Origin: Solwaraspora sp. WMMA2056
GTDB lineage: Bacteria; Actinomycetota; Actinomycetes; Mycobacteriales; Micromonosporaceae
Length of the DNA stretch: 64,000 nt
Direction of reading: 5' to 3'
Assembly (NCBI RefSeq): GCF_030345095.1
Contig: NZ_CP128360.1
Location: 5,022,001-5,086,000 of the forward strand
Position numbers and translations under genes: made by a program. Of this stretch, positions 1-8,307 are shown in pieces (within the stretch, counting starts at the first letter, position 1; every line of letters starts with the position of its first letter). The notes beneath the pieces are model-generated. The model had not been told where the DNA came from. It saw only the letters and a list, made by a program, of their open reading frames with translations, and ran no database searches.

Positions 1-28
1 CATCGTGTCGTCCCTCATCGTCGTCGGA

Positions 29-1642
29 TCACTGTCGCGGTTCCTTGACGATCTGTTTGTCGACGAGCGTTGCGTCGCGGAAACAGAACCGGTACAGGGT
101 CCGCTCGGTGCCGGAGTCGGCCTGGTCCAGGATCGACGAGTCGTAGTCGACGCAGGTGGCACCGGCGGGCGTCCGGCGACCGGCACCGTCGGCGTCGACC
201 ACGCCCACGTCGACGTCGGGCAGCACCGCCCGGACCTCGTCCTCCGACTGGCCGATCCGCACCGCGTCGTAGGTGTCGCGGTCGACCACGACCAGCGTCA
301 TGGCCAGCCAGGCCCCGGCCAGACACAACGCCAGGCAGGCGGCGATGGCCAGCCCGGTGACCGCCAGGGTGAGCCGGGACCGGCGCTGGTGCCGCTCGAT
401 CAGGCCGTCGAAGTCGGCCCCGGCCACCGGTGGGGGACGGTGCCCGGCGGCAGCGGGTTCGTCACCCAGGTACGGCAGGGTGGCCGCCAGCCGGAAACCG
501 CCGTCGGGCGTCGGACCGTGGTAGAGCATGCCCTTGGCGATCCGGACCCGTTCGGCCAACCCGATCAGTCCCTGTTGGGAGGTGGACCGGGCGACCCGGT
601 GCCCGGCGGTGTTGGTGACGGCGGCCACCAGCGCGTCGGATTCGTAGCGCAGCAGCAGGACGATCACCCCGCCTCTGGCGTGGCGCAACGCGTTGGTCAG
701 GCCCTCCTGGATCACCCGGTACGCCGCGTGTTCGGTCAACGCCGCCAGCGGTCGGGCTTCTCCCTGGCGGACGACCTCCACTTCGGCGCCGCCGGCCCGG
801 GCCTGCGCGGCCAGCTCGTCCAGACCGGTCAACGGCCGCACCGCGGACTGGCTGTCGTCCTGGCCGAGGATGCCGAGGATCTGCCGCAGCTCGGTCATCG
901 CCGCCGAGGAGGTCTGCCGCACCAGGTCGGTGGCCTCGGTCCGCTGGTCGCCCTCGGAGGTCCGCAGCATCCCGGCGTACAGCGAGATCAGGGTGAGCTT
1001 GTGACCCAGCGAATCGTGCAGGTCCCGGGCGATGCGGGCCCGTTCCCGGGTCTGCGCCTGACGGGCGATCTCGCCCTGCTCCCGGCGCAGCGCGACGTTG
1101 CGGTGGTGCAGCGCCGCCAGCAGGCGGCGGCGCCGCCGCACCAGCCGGGCCACACCGGCCGGGAAGATCGCCACCAGGACGAACAGCGCCGAGTACGCGA
1201 CAGCCAGTTCCGCCGTCACCGGTTCCGACCAGCGGGTCGACCCGACGTAGCTGACCCAGGCGACGGCCAGCGCGGCGACGACCTGCCACCACCGGGCCAC
1301 CCGGTACGCCAGCACGGCGCTCAGCACCGCCAGCAGCAGACTGTTCTGTCCGCCGGTGGCGAGGCCGATCAGTGCCGCGGCGACGTACGCCGTCGTCGGG
1401 TGGAGCAGCCGCAGCACCATCAGCACCGGTGTGGTGAGCCCGACCAACCAGGGCGCGAGCGGGTACCAGTCGGCGCCGACGGCGGCCAGGGTCGCCATCA
1501 CGGTGACCAGCGCCACCAGGCAGATCTCGTAGAGCAGGCGCCACGGCCCGGCCCCGACCACCTGGGTACGCCACCGCCGTGCCCGCTCAGGCCACCGGGC
1601 TGTCCGGTCGTGCCACCACGCCGCCCACCGGAACGTCGTCAT
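29..1642 (-). CDS. DesK/LiaS-type sensor histidine kinase with C-terminal extracytoplasmic domain
   Basis: Membrane histidine kinase of 537 residues. Several hydrophobic segments lie between about residues 36 and 165. The HisKA_3 dimerisation helix carries the motif RARIARDLHDSLGHK with the phosphoacceptor His209. The HATPase part shows the N box (VIQEGLTNALRHA, 310-322) and G box (QGLIGLAERV, 357-366); the usual DxG is degenerate (NTAG), as in many actinobacterial kinases. Unusually, the protein continues through another membrane helix (about 425-453) into an 80-residue domain with the pattern VRIGQSEDEVRAVLP, reminiscent of SmpA/OmlA/BamE-like folds, and two Cys (497, 520). The neighbouring broken gene at 1752-2121 encodes the same domain. 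The kinase reads off the left edge; a possible ATG with a GAGGGA Shine-Dalgarno sequence at position 3 may begin its response regulator. Kinase call firm; ligand unknown. Confidence 0.9.
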   Translation of the reverse strand: MTTFRWAAWWHDRTARWPERARRWRTQVVGAGPWRLLYEICLVALVTVMATLAAVGADWYPLAPWLVGLTTPVLMVLRLLHPTTAYVAAALIGLATGGQNSLLLAVLSAVLAYRVARWWQVVAALAVAWVSYVGSTRWSEPVTAELAVAYSALFVLVAIFPAGVARLVRRRRRLLAALHHRNVALRREQGEIARQAQTRERARIARDLHDSLGHKLTLISLYAGMLRTSEGDQRTEATDLVRQTSSAAMTELRQILGILGQDDSQSAVRPLTGLDELAAQARAGGAEVEVVRQGEARPLAALTEHAAYRVIQEGLTNALRHARGGVIVLLLRYESDALVAAVTNTAGHRVARSTSQQGLIGLAERVRIAKGMLYHGPTPDGGFRLAATLPYLGDEPAAAGHRPPPVAGADFDGLIERHQRRSRLTLAVTGLAIAACLALCLAGAWLAMTLVVVDRDTYDAVRIGQSEDEVRAVLPDVDVGVVDADGAGRRTPAGATCVDYDSSILDQADSGTERTLYRFCFRDATLVDKQIVKEPRQ

Positions 1643-1751
1643 CGCGGAGGTGCTCCTTCGGTGGTGTCAGGCGTGGACGACGGCGGGTCGGTGGGATTCT
1701 GGCCGATCGCCGGCCGTCGCGCCGGTCGGGGGCCACCGGGGGCGGGCGGCG

Positions 1752-2121
1752 TCACTGCGGGATCGTGATGGCGCTCTTCTCCGCGAGCGCGCCGTCGACG
1801 AAGCAGAACCGCCACAGGTCCGGGCCTTCGGCCTCGAACGGGGTGATCGTGTAGTAGACGCACGAGGCACCGGCGGGCATCCCGAGTTTGTCCGGGTCGT
1901 CGCCGTACAGTTCGTGGTCCTTGATGTCGGTCAGCGGCTCCGGCAGCGCCGCCCGCACCTGCGCCTCCGGCGTGCCGACCCGTTGGACGGCGAACTCCTC
2001 GCGGCTGACCCCGGCCTGGATGATCTCCCTGCCGAGGTCGACCGCCTGGGTACGCGACCCAGCTGAGACCGCCGCACAGGACGACGACCACGACCGCGAC
2101 GACGATTGCCACCTTGCGCAT
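1752..2121 (-). pseudogene. Stand-alone relative of the kinase C-terminal domain, apparent frameshift
   Basis: The ATG at 2121 follows a GGAGGA Shine-Dalgarno sequence and opens a frame starting MRKVAIVVAVVVVVLCGG, an obvious membrane anchor or signal. After about 25 codons, near 2048-2053, the meaningful reading moves to the +1 frame: TQAVDLGREIIQAGVSREEF and onward to the stop at 1752. The downstream part aligns with residues 460-530 of the adjacent kinase (VGTPEAQVRAALP against IGQSEDEVRAVLP; PAGASCVYY against PAGATCVDY; RFCFVDGALAEK against RFCFRDATLVDK). The interval is 370 bases, one more than a multiple of three, so a single inserted base (or a sequencing error) explains it. Without the shift it would be a membrane-anchored protein of about 122 residues, in the same direction as the kinase and possibly cotranscribed. 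Confidence 0.72.
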
Positions 2122-2337
2122 TGACTGTTCCTCCGTCTTTTGTGGGGTGGCTCAAGCGTGCCGAGAATCGGCGCACGAGTCGTCATCGGTTGGTGGTAAC
2201 TCCGACGGTGGCGGTCTACGACGAAAGTCGTAGGTGAGCGGGGAATCGCCGGCCGGTGGTCGACGGCCAGTTGGGTTGACCGCCCCCGGTACGATGCCGG
2301 CCGACAATCTGGGACAGCTGAACAGGGAGTTCACTTC

Positions 2338-3183
2338 GTGTCGACACTGAACAGGGCCGCTTCCGTGGCGGTGGCCTCGGTCGCCGTACTCGCCCTCACC
2401 GCCTGCGGTGGCGCGCAGCCGGCGGCCGAGGTCGCCGCCGGCGGTGGGACCGGCGTGCTGACGCAGCTCGCCACCGACGCGGTCGGGTCGCTGCAGCGCA
2501 CCATCGAGACCACCAACAAGGCCACCTCGGTGAAGGTGACGATGACCGGCACCGCCGGTGGTGAGTCGATGGACATGAGCGGCGTCATCGCCTTCGGGGA
2601 CGAGCCGAAGGCCGAGCTGACGATGGTCGACCCGGAGGACGGGGAGATCACCGTGCGCACCATCGGGACCACGTTCTACGTGAGCATCCCGGAGGCGGAG
2701 CAGGCGTCGATGGAGGGCAAGAAGTGGTTCAAGATGGACCTCGCCGCGCTGGGCGCCGGCTCTGAGGAGCTCGCCAAGCAGGTCGACGACATGGACCCGG
2801 TCAAGGGCGTGCAGACCCTTCTCGAGGGCAAGGAGGTCGTGGTCGTCGGTGAGGAGACCATCGACGGTGTCAAGACGGTGCACTACACGTCGACCAGCCC
2901 GGTCGAGTCCTACCTGGGGCAGCTCGACGCCGAGCTGCGCGAGGGCGTCCAGGAGCAGCTCGCCGCCGCCGGCGTGACCGAGGTCAAGGCCGACGTGTGG
3001 GTCGACGAGCAGTACCAGCCGCGCCGGGTGAAGATGGTGATGGGGACGATGAGCGACATCACGGTCGACTACACCGACTACGGCACCCCGGTGTCGATCG
3101 AGGCGCCGGCGGAGGCGGAGACGCTGGACTTCGCGGAGATGTTCGGTGACCTGCAGGACCTGCTGGCCGACGTCGAGGCCTGA
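2338..3183 (+). CDS. LppX/LprAFG-like lipoprotein
   Basis: Secreted lipoprotein of 281 residues. The GTG start at 2338 is preceded by GGGAG. The signal peptide ends in the lipobox LTAC with lipidated Cys23. The mature part alternates beta-strand-like stretches (VKVTMTGTAGGESMDMSGVI; KAELTMVDPEDGEITVRTIG; TTFYVSIP) and a late strand VDEQYQPRRVKM, the layout of the LolA/LppX fold that binds acyl chains in a half-barrel. The mature protein is acidic. In mycobacteria such proteins move lipids across the cell envelope; the ligand here is unknown. Monocistronic: divergent from the upstream broken gene and followed at once by a strong terminator. Family inferred from pattern, not from a search. Confidence 0.75.
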   Translation: MSTLNRAASVAVASVAVLALTACGGAQPAAEVAAGGGTGVLTQLATDAVGSLQRTIETTNKATSVKVTMTGTAGGESMDMSGVIAFGDEPKAELTMVDPEDGEITVRTIGTTFYVSIPEAEQASMEGKKWFKMDLAALGAGSEELAKQVDDMDPVKGVQTLLEGKEVVVVGEETIDGVKTVHYTSTSPVESYLGQLDAELREGVQEQLAAAGVTEVKADVWVDEQYQPRRVKMVMGTMSDITVDYTDYGTPVSIEAPAEAETLDFAEMFGDLQDLLADVEA

Positions 3184-3191
3184 GCTGACCC

Positions 3192-3232
3192 GACGCCGCC
3201 CGGATCCCGCGCTGCGGGGTCCGGGCGGCGTC
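3192..3232 (+). terminator. Rho-independent-like hairpin after the lipoprotein gene
   Basis: A perfect 13-bp stem (GACGCCGCCCGGA, 3192-3204, with its complement at 3220-3232) encloses a further small GC stem and is followed by GTTTG. It begins 8 bases after the lipoprotein stop codon. The T-run is short, as is normal for GC-rich actinomycetes. Confidence 0.8.
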
Positions 3233-3538
3233 GTTTGCGCATCCCCTCGGTGACCACACCGCACCTCCAATGGTGACCCGTGGCAATTGGTGTCACGACG
3301 ATCAGTGACGGCCACTCCGGTAGCTGCCCACATCTGATGTGGACGTCGGAAATCAGACGGCAATCACCGTTGTCTACTGTCCTGACTGGGTGGACACTCA
3401 GCTCACCTCACGAAGCCGACATTGCCACCGTCCGCGCCCGTGACCAGGGTTTCGATGCTGTGTTCCGTACTGCCCGTTCTGCCACGGAATGCGGTCCCCC
3501 GGCGGCGGGTGTGGATCGTGCCGAAAGAAAGGGAATTG
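3233..3538. other. Intergenic region upstream of the 608-residue secreted protein
   Basis: About 300 bases without a convincing gene. It holds a small inverted repeat GTCAC-N8-GTGAC (3292-3309), possibly regulatory. No clear -35/-10 pair was found, though a promoter for the gene at 3539 must lie here. Reading frames running through it show no recognisable protein and precede the natural start with its GAAAGGGAA Shine-Dalgarno sequence. Confidence 0.5.
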
Positions 3539-5365
3539 ATGCGCTGGCCCCTGATATCCCGACGGCGACTGATTTCCGCCATCGCACTGTTCGTCCTACC
3601 GGCCCTCGTCGTGGCCCCGGCACCGGCGGTCGGCCAGCAGGCGGTGTCTGCCGGATCACCGGCGTTCGCGCACGAACTGCTCGCCAAGGCCACCCCTGAG
3701 GAGTGCTTCGTCGGCATCGGGCTGCCCTACCCCGCCGGGCCGCCGTGTGCGCAGGGCCAGGCCAAGGTCAACCAGGCGTACGTGTGGTCGCTCGCGAAGG
3801 CCGACGACCGTCTCTGGTTCGGCACCGGGGCGAACGTCCACTGCATAGTGACCGGGGCAACGCTGGCCCTGCCGAACCCACGGATCACCGACGACTACGT
3901 GTGCGAGTTCGCCGAGAGCCAGGTGGTCAAGCAGAACCCGACGATGCCGGTCAGCGTCGGCGACCACCGCCAGCCCCGGGCGTACGTCTACGACCTGGCC
4001 TCGGCAACGTTGACGGAGAAGACCGCGGAGATCACCGGCGCGTCCGCCGACGACCTGTCGCGGCTGCGCCGGACGCTGGGGCTGCGGGCCGGCGGCACGC
4101 ACGACGGCGTCGTCCTGCTGGCCGGGCCGGCGCTCGGCGCGACCGTCAACATGTTCGCGTTCGACACGGCCACCGGCGAGTACCTGGGGTCGGCCAACTT
4201 CGCCAAGTACGGCAACATCCGCCACTTCGTGGTCGCCCACAACGTGCTGTACGCCGGGGTCGGCGTCGGCCCGAACGGCCGCGACGGCGGCTACATCCTG
4301 CGCTGGGCCGGCGACCGGGACGACCCGTTCAACTTCGTCGAGGTAGGCAAGCTGCCGGCGCAGGTGGCCGACCTGGAGGTGCACGACGGTCGGGTCTTCG
4401 TCAGCACCTGGTCGGCGGCGGGAGGGTCGTCCTCGGCGGGGGCACGCCCGGGCCCCGACGCGGAGCCGGTCCGCGTCGGCGTCGTCCCGACCGCCCAGGC
4501 CGATCCCGGCATCGCCGGGGTGTGGATGAGCCCTCGGCTGCTCGACGGCGAGCCGGGGCTCACCCCGGACGACGCCGAGGGGTGGACCCAGGTGTGGAGT
4601 GCGGCGTCCTACGAGCCCGACCCGGTCATCGCCGGCTCGTACGGCCTCGGCGCGCTGGCCTCGTACCGTGGGCACCTCTACTGGGGCACCATGCACGTGC
4701 CGATGAAGTCCACGGCGATGGTCGCCGAGGCGTACCCGCCGGCGGACGAGCCTGCGGCCCGCGCGACGCTGGAGCGTTCGCAGCGGGCGGTGAGCATCTT
4801 CCGGGGACGGTCGTTCGGCACCGCGCAGGAGAGCACCGAGCTGCTCTACGGCCAGGCGGTCCTGCCGGTGTACGACCCTGCCGCGGACTACGGCGTCGGT
4901 GCCTGGCGGTGGGCCCTCACCGGCTACCGCCCGAAGTACGGACGGATGGGATTCGGCAACATCTACACCAACTACACCTGGACGATGGCGGTCTCGAACG
5001 GGCGGCTGTTCGTCGGCACGATGGACTGGAGCTACCTCGCCAAGGACCTGCTGCCGCAGGCGGCGGCCGAGACGGGCTTCCGGGGGGCGGCCAATGGGCT
5101 CAGCGACGAGTTGAACCCGATCACCATCGACCCGGCGCTCTACGGCGGCGACCTGTGGATGTTCGAGTCGAACAACAAGCCCGCCACCCCGGTCGACACC
5201 CAGGGGCTGGGCAACTACCTCAACTACGGTTTCCGCACGATGGTCGCCGATGGGTCGACGCTCTATCTCGGCATGGGCAATCCGATGAATCTGCGAACCG
5301 ACCCGACCGATGAGGTGCCGGAAGGCGGCTGGGAGCTCATCAAGTTGACGCCCGCCGGCGGCTGA
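3539..5365 (+). CDS. Secreted protein of unknown function, probable beta-propeller
   Basis: A 608-residue exported protein; I do not recognise the family. The ATG at 3539 was chosen because a purine-rich GAAAGGGAA precedes it and the product then begins with a typical signal peptide (basic MRWPLISRRR, hydrophobic LISAIALFVLPALVV, cleavage near VGQQA). The mature part has recurring short strands with turns such as DDRLWFGTG, GGYILRWAG, VHDGRVFVSTW, YRGHLYWGTM and SNGRLFVGTM, each of the type x-x-G-x-L/V-Y/W-x-G-T. This is the rhythm of beta-propeller blades. Cys residues near the mature N terminus (CFVGIG, PPCAQG, VHCIV, YVCEF) suggest disulfides. It converges on a CBM2 gene across a shared terminator. 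The function could be polysaccharide or surface binding; nothing visible decides it. Confidence 0.7.
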   Translation: MRWPLISRRRLISAIALFVLPALVVAPAPAVGQQAVSAGSPAFAHELLAKATPEECFVGIGLPYPAGPPCAQGQAKVNQAYVWSLAKADDRLWFGTGANVHCIVTGATLALPNPRITDDYVCEFAESQVVKQNPTMPVSVGDHRQPRAYVYDLASATLTEKTAEITGASADDLSRLRRTLGLRAGGTHDGVVLLAGPALGATVNMFAFDTATGEYLGSANFAKYGNIRHFVVAHNVLYAGVGVGPNGRDGGYILRWAGDRDDPFNFVEVGKLPAQVADLEVHDGRVFVSTWSAAGGSSSAGARPGPDAEPVRVGVVPTAQADPGIAGVWMSPRLLDGEPGLTPDDAEGWTQVWSAASYEPDPVIAGSYGLGALASYRGHLYWGTMHVPMKSTAMVAEAYPPADEPAARATLERSQRAVSIFRGRSFGTAQESTELLYGQAVLPVYDPAADYGVGAWRWALTGYRPKYGRMGFGNIYTNYTWTMAVSNGRLFVGTMDWSYLAKDLLPQAAAETGFRGAANGLSDELNPITIDPALYGGDLWMFESNNKPATPVDTQGLGNYLNYGFRTMVADGSTLYLGMGNPMNLRTDPTDEVPEGGWELIKLTPAGG

Positions 5366-5383
5366 CCCCGGCATTGCGTCGCG

Positions 5384-5436
5384 GTGACGGCGGGTGTGCC
5401 CCGGGCAGGAACGGCCCCGGGCACACCCGCCGTCAC
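5384..5436. terminator. Bidirectional terminator hairpin between convergent genes
   Basis: Eighteen paired bases (GTGACGGCGGGTGTGCCC against its complement ending at 5436), then a mismatch and further GC pairs, around a short loop. It lies between the stop of the rightward secreted-protein gene (5365) and the stop of the leftward CBM2 gene (5455) and would serve both. Confidence 0.85.
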
Positions 5437-5454
5437 CGGCGCGGCGTGCGGATG

Positions 5455-5820
5455 TCAGAGCGGCCACAGGATCGTCGGGAGGCCGGTGCCGGTCACCACG
5501 AACCCGATGGTGACCGACTGGCCCGGTGCGAGTGAGCCGTTCCAGCTCGTATTGATCATTGTGTAGTGCGGCGTGGTCGTCGCGACCTGGGTGCTCCACG
5601 CACTGGACACCGACGAGCCGGCCGGCAGGGTGAACGCCACCTCCCAGCCGGTGATGGGCACGGTGAAGTCGTTCGTGACGACCACCTCGCCCACGTACCC
5701 GGTGGACCAGGCGCTGGTCTGGGTGAACGTCGCCGTCGTCGCCTGCGCCGGTGAGGTGAGGGCCAGGGTCGCCGCCACGCCCACCGCCAGAGCCACGAGC
5801 ACGCCGATGAGCTTCCGCAC
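5455..5820 (-). CDS. Secreted stand-alone CBM2 carbohydrate-binding module
   Basis: A 121-residue exported protein that is essentially one family-2 carbohydrate-binding module. The start is GTG at 5820, because GGTGGTGATC just upstream is almost the full complement of the 16S rRNA tail; ATG codons further upstream lack such a site. The signal peptide (MRKLIGVLVALAVGVAATLAL) ends near AQATT. The module shows CBM2 hallmarks: WSTGYVGEVVVTND, ITGWEVAFTLPAG, WSTQVA, and WNGSLAPGQSVTIGFV. CBM2 modules bind cellulose, chitin or xylan through surface Trp residues. No catalytic domain is attached, so it may act as a lytic-accessory or adhesin-like protein. The last residues (PTILWPL) lack the usual final Cys-containing strand, so the module may be slightly short. 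Confidence 0.85.
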   Translation of the reverse strand: MRKLIGVLVALAVGVAATLALTSPAQATTATFTQTSAWSTGYVGEVVVTNDFTVPITGWEVAFTLPAGSSVSSAWSTQVATTTPHYTMINTSWNGSLAPGQSVTIGFVVTGTGLPTILWPL

Positions 5821-5950
5821 GGGGATCACCACCATCCACTTGATTGTCCGAGGTGACCCACCATACGACAATCGATCACCACTCATGGATGTCATTTTGT
5901 TCGCCATAGTCGAATGCTCAAATGCCGTGGCGAATCAGTCCGGCATGCAT

Positions 5951-5976
5951 TCGGCATATCAGCCAAAGTATGCCGA
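5951..5976. repeat. Inverted repeat in CBM2/protease intergenic region
   Basis: Eight-base arms TCGGCATA and TATGCCGA separated by 10 bases, in an AT-richer 240-base gap upstream of the CBM2 gene and downstream of the protease terminator. It could be an operator or a weak hairpin. No other site of this sequence was noticed in the window. Confidence 0.4.
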
Positions 5977-6058
5977 CTGATCACCCATGCCCGACATGCG
6001 ATGGCAGTCACATGCGCGAATCGCAGAACAAATCGGTTATGCGTCCGGCTACGCGAAA

Positions 6059-6094
6059 CGCCCGGAGCCCGGCGGTACGCCGGAGCTCCGGGCG
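6059..6094 (-). terminator. Terminator of the subtilisin gene
   Basis: Nested stem: outer arms CGCCCGGAGC and GCTCCGGGCG (10 bp), inner arms CCGGCG and CGCCGG around GTA, with one bulged base. On the minus strand it follows the protease stop codon by about 17 bases and is followed by TTTCG. Confidence 0.8.
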
Positions 6095-6111
6095 GTGTGT
6101 TCGGCGCCCGA

Positions 6112-7998
6112 CTACAGGTTCAGCGTCCAGCTGTCCAGGTAGCCGGTGTCCAGGCTGGCCGAGTCCTGCACCCGCAGCTTCCAGGTGCCGTCGGCGACCT
6201 CGCTGGACAGGTCCCGGGTGTAGGTCTGGAAGATGTTGTCGGTGCTGCTGCCGGTCCGGCTGTGCAGCACGTAGGCGCTGCCGTCCGGAGCGATCAGCGA
6301 GACCGTCAGGTCACCGATCCAGGTGTGGTAGATGTTCACCTCGATGGTGCTGGCGGCCCGGGCGTTGCCGGCACAGCCGTTGATGACGATCGGACTCTCG
6401 GTCGTGCTGTTGTCGCTGATCGGGAAGTCGGTGGAGTTGGTCTGCGAGCAGCCGGGCGGACCGTTGACGGTGAGCGTGAACGGCGCCGACTGCGACGTCT
6501 CCGGGCCGGTGCCGACGATGGTCAGCCGGTAGGTGCCGGGTTCGGTCGACGCGGCGGTGGCAAGGGTGAGGGTCGTCGCCCCGCCGGAGGTGACCGATGC
6601 CGGGCTGAACGTGGCGGTGACGCCGGCCGGCGCTCCGGTGACGCTGAAGGTGACGGTGTGCGGGTCACCGACGGCGGTGGTGGTGCTGACGGTGGCGCTC
6701 GCCGGGTCGCCCGGGTCGACCGTCGCGCCGGCCGGAGCCACCTCGACGGTGAAGTCCTGGGTGGGCGGGACGATGTTGCCGACGTACAGCAGCTTGTTCG
6801 GCGAGCCGGTGCCCGGGTTGGTGACGACGCCGTCGATCGCGTCGGCGATCAGCAGGTTGCCGATCTGCGCCGGGGTGTAGCCGGGGTTGGCCGCCAGCGC
6901 CAGCGCGGCGGCACCGGCGACGTGCGGTGCGGCCATCGAGGTCCCGTTGATGGTGTTGGTGGCGGTGTCGCCGGTGTGCCAGGCCGAGGTGATGGCGCTG
7001 CCCGGGGCGAAGATGTCGACACAGGTGCCGTAGTTGGAGTAGCTGGCCCGTGCGTCGGTGCTGGTGGTGGCGCCGACGGTGATCGCGGCCGGGGTGCTGG
7101 CCGGCGAGTAGTTGCAGGCGTTGGCGTTGCTGTTGCCGGCGGCCAGTGAGTAGACGACACCGTCGGCGATGGACCGCGTCACGGCGTCGTTGACCGCCTG
7201 GTCGAAGCCGCCGCCGAGGCTCATGTTGGCCACCGCCGACTCGCCCGGCGCGTGGTCGGTGGTCACCCAGTCGATACCGGCGATGACCCCCGCGTAGGTG
7301 CCGCTGCCGCTGTTGTTGAGCACCCGTACGCCGACCAGCGTGACGTCCTTGGCGACGCCGTACGCGGTGCCGCCGACGGTGCCGGCGACGTGCGTACCGT
7401 GACCGTTGCCGTCGTCGGCGCTACCGCCGTCGACCGCGTCGAACCCGGTGACCGCCCGCCCGCCGAAGTCGCTGTGCGAGAAGCGGATGCCGGTGTCGAT
7501 GATGTACGCGGTGACACCTGACCCGGAGTTCGGGTAGGTGTAGCTGTTGTTCAGGGGCAGTGCCGACTGGTCGATCCGGTCGAGCCCCCAGGACGGGGTG
7601 GGCGTCTGGGTGGCCGCGAGGGAGACGGTACGGTTCTGCTGGACGTACTCGACGGCCGGGCTGGCGGCGAGCCGCTTGGCCGCCTTCTCGCTCATCCTCG
7701 CTTCGAAGCCGCGCAGCGCGTCGGTGTAGGTGCGCACCACCGCGGCGTCGTGGCGGGCGGCGACGGCGCGGGCCGCCGCCGGCACCCCGGTGCGGGACAC
7801 CCGCTCGTCCTTGAACACCACGATGTAGGAGTCGGCGACGGTGGTGGACTCACCGGCGTACAGGACAGGGCCCTCCGCCGGCGCGGCGTTGGCCGGCGCG
7901 GCGTTGGCCGGCGCGGCGAAGGCGACCGTGGCTGCGGCGACCGCGGTGGCGGTGAGGGCGAGGCGCCAGTGGCGCCGGGACGGCCGGGAGAAGGTCAT
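6112..7998 (-). CDS. Secreted subtilisin-like serine protease (S8) with C-terminal P domain
   Basis: A 628-residue secreted endopeptidase. The signal peptide ends in a run of repeated ANAAP. An inhibitor_I9-type propeptide follows (SYIVVFKDERVSRTG to about residue 125, ending VEYVQQNRTVSL). The peptidase_S8 domain (about 137-405) has the complete triad: Asp168 in IIDTG, His200 in GHGTHVAG, Ser354 in GTSMAAPHVAG, with oxyanion-hole context AAGNSNANACNYSPA. Then come a roughly 100-residue beta-sandwich rich in Thr/Ser (FTVEVAPAGATVDPGD) and a proprotein-convertase P domain (about 530-628: TIEVNIYHTWIGDLTVSL, GTWKLRVQDSA, LDSWTLNL). The start ATG follows AAAGGAGG. It is monocistronic with its own terminator, and probably an extracellular nutrient-scavenging protease. 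Confidence 0.95.
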   Translation of the reverse strand: MTFSRPSRRHWRLALTATAVAAATVAFAAPANAAPANAAPAEGPVLYAGESTTVADSYIVVFKDERVSRTGVPAAARAVAARHDAAVVRTYTDALRGFEARMSEKAAKRLAASPAVEYVQQNRTVSLAATQTPTPSWGLDRIDQSALPLNNSYTYPNSGSGVTAYIIDTGIRFSHSDFGGRAVTGFDAVDGGSADDGNGHGTHVAGTVGGTAYGVAKDVTLVGVRVLNNSGSGTYAGVIAGIDWVTTDHAPGESAVANMSLGGGFDQAVNDAVTRSIADGVVYSLAAGNSNANACNYSPASTPAAITVGATTSTDARASYSNYGTCVDIFAPGSAITSAWHTGDTATNTINGTSMAAPHVAGAAALALAANPGYTPAQIGNLLIADAIDGVVTNPGTGSPNKLLYVGNIVPPTQDFTVEVAPAGATVDPGDPASATVSTTTAVGDPHTVTFSVTGAPAGVTATFSPASVTSGGATTLTLATAASTEPGTYRLTIVGTGPETSQSAPFTLTVNGPPGCSQTNSTDFPISDNSTTESPIVINGCAGNARAASTIEVNIYHTWIGDLTVSLIAPDGSAYVLHSRTGSSTDNIFQTYTRDLSSEVADGTWKLRVQDSASLDTGYLDSWTLNL

Positions 7999-8307
7999 CT
8001 CCCGCCTCCTTTCGATACCCGGCCGACCCGATTGTGACAGGTCGACCGATGACCGTGAATCTGACTGACACAGATGCTAGGCCGAAATCAGATCGATGTA
8101 GAGATATGTGATTCAGTCTCATGTTCCCGTATCCTGACCCGTTCGGCCGCCACACACCGACGACACCACCGACCATCGAAACATTTGGCTTCGACGATAC
8201 AAATTCATCTGATTGATGGCCGAACTCTGGCGACGGACCATCGGACGGCGGGCAAAAATGGGATTCAGCCCGGATTCAGCCCGGATTCAGCTCCGGTTCG
8301 GCCCGGT
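7999..8307. other. AT-richer intergenic region with 11-bp tandem repeats
   Basis: About 309 bases between the protease start and the stop of the DapF-like gene. The protease promoter should lie here. At 8261-8293 a unit GGATTCAGCCC recurs three times at exactly 11-base spacing (the third copy degenerate), then degenerates further (CCGGTTCGGCCCGGTTCAGCC) into the end of the DapF-like gene. No protein-coding potential was seen. Confidence 0.5.

Noticed and set aside
1-28. Start of a response regulator at the left edge
   Set aside because: An ATG with GAGGGA upstream is present at position 3 on the minus strand, but only one codon lies in the window, so it cannot be annotated as a gene.
5-1768. 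Long rightward reading frame (587 codons) over the kinase gene
   Set aside because: Arg/Gly/Pro/Gln-rich product with no domain; a GC-rich antisense shadow of the histidine kinase.
2040-2060. Programmed +1 frameshift in the free kinase-tail gene
   Set aside because: No slippery codon followed by a stop or a stimulatory structure was seen; a simple one-base insertion or sequence error is more economical.
3656-5839. Leftward 727-codon frame opposite the secreted protein and CBM2 gene
   Set aside because: Runs through a strong terminator and a signal-peptide gene; composition is that of a shadow frame.
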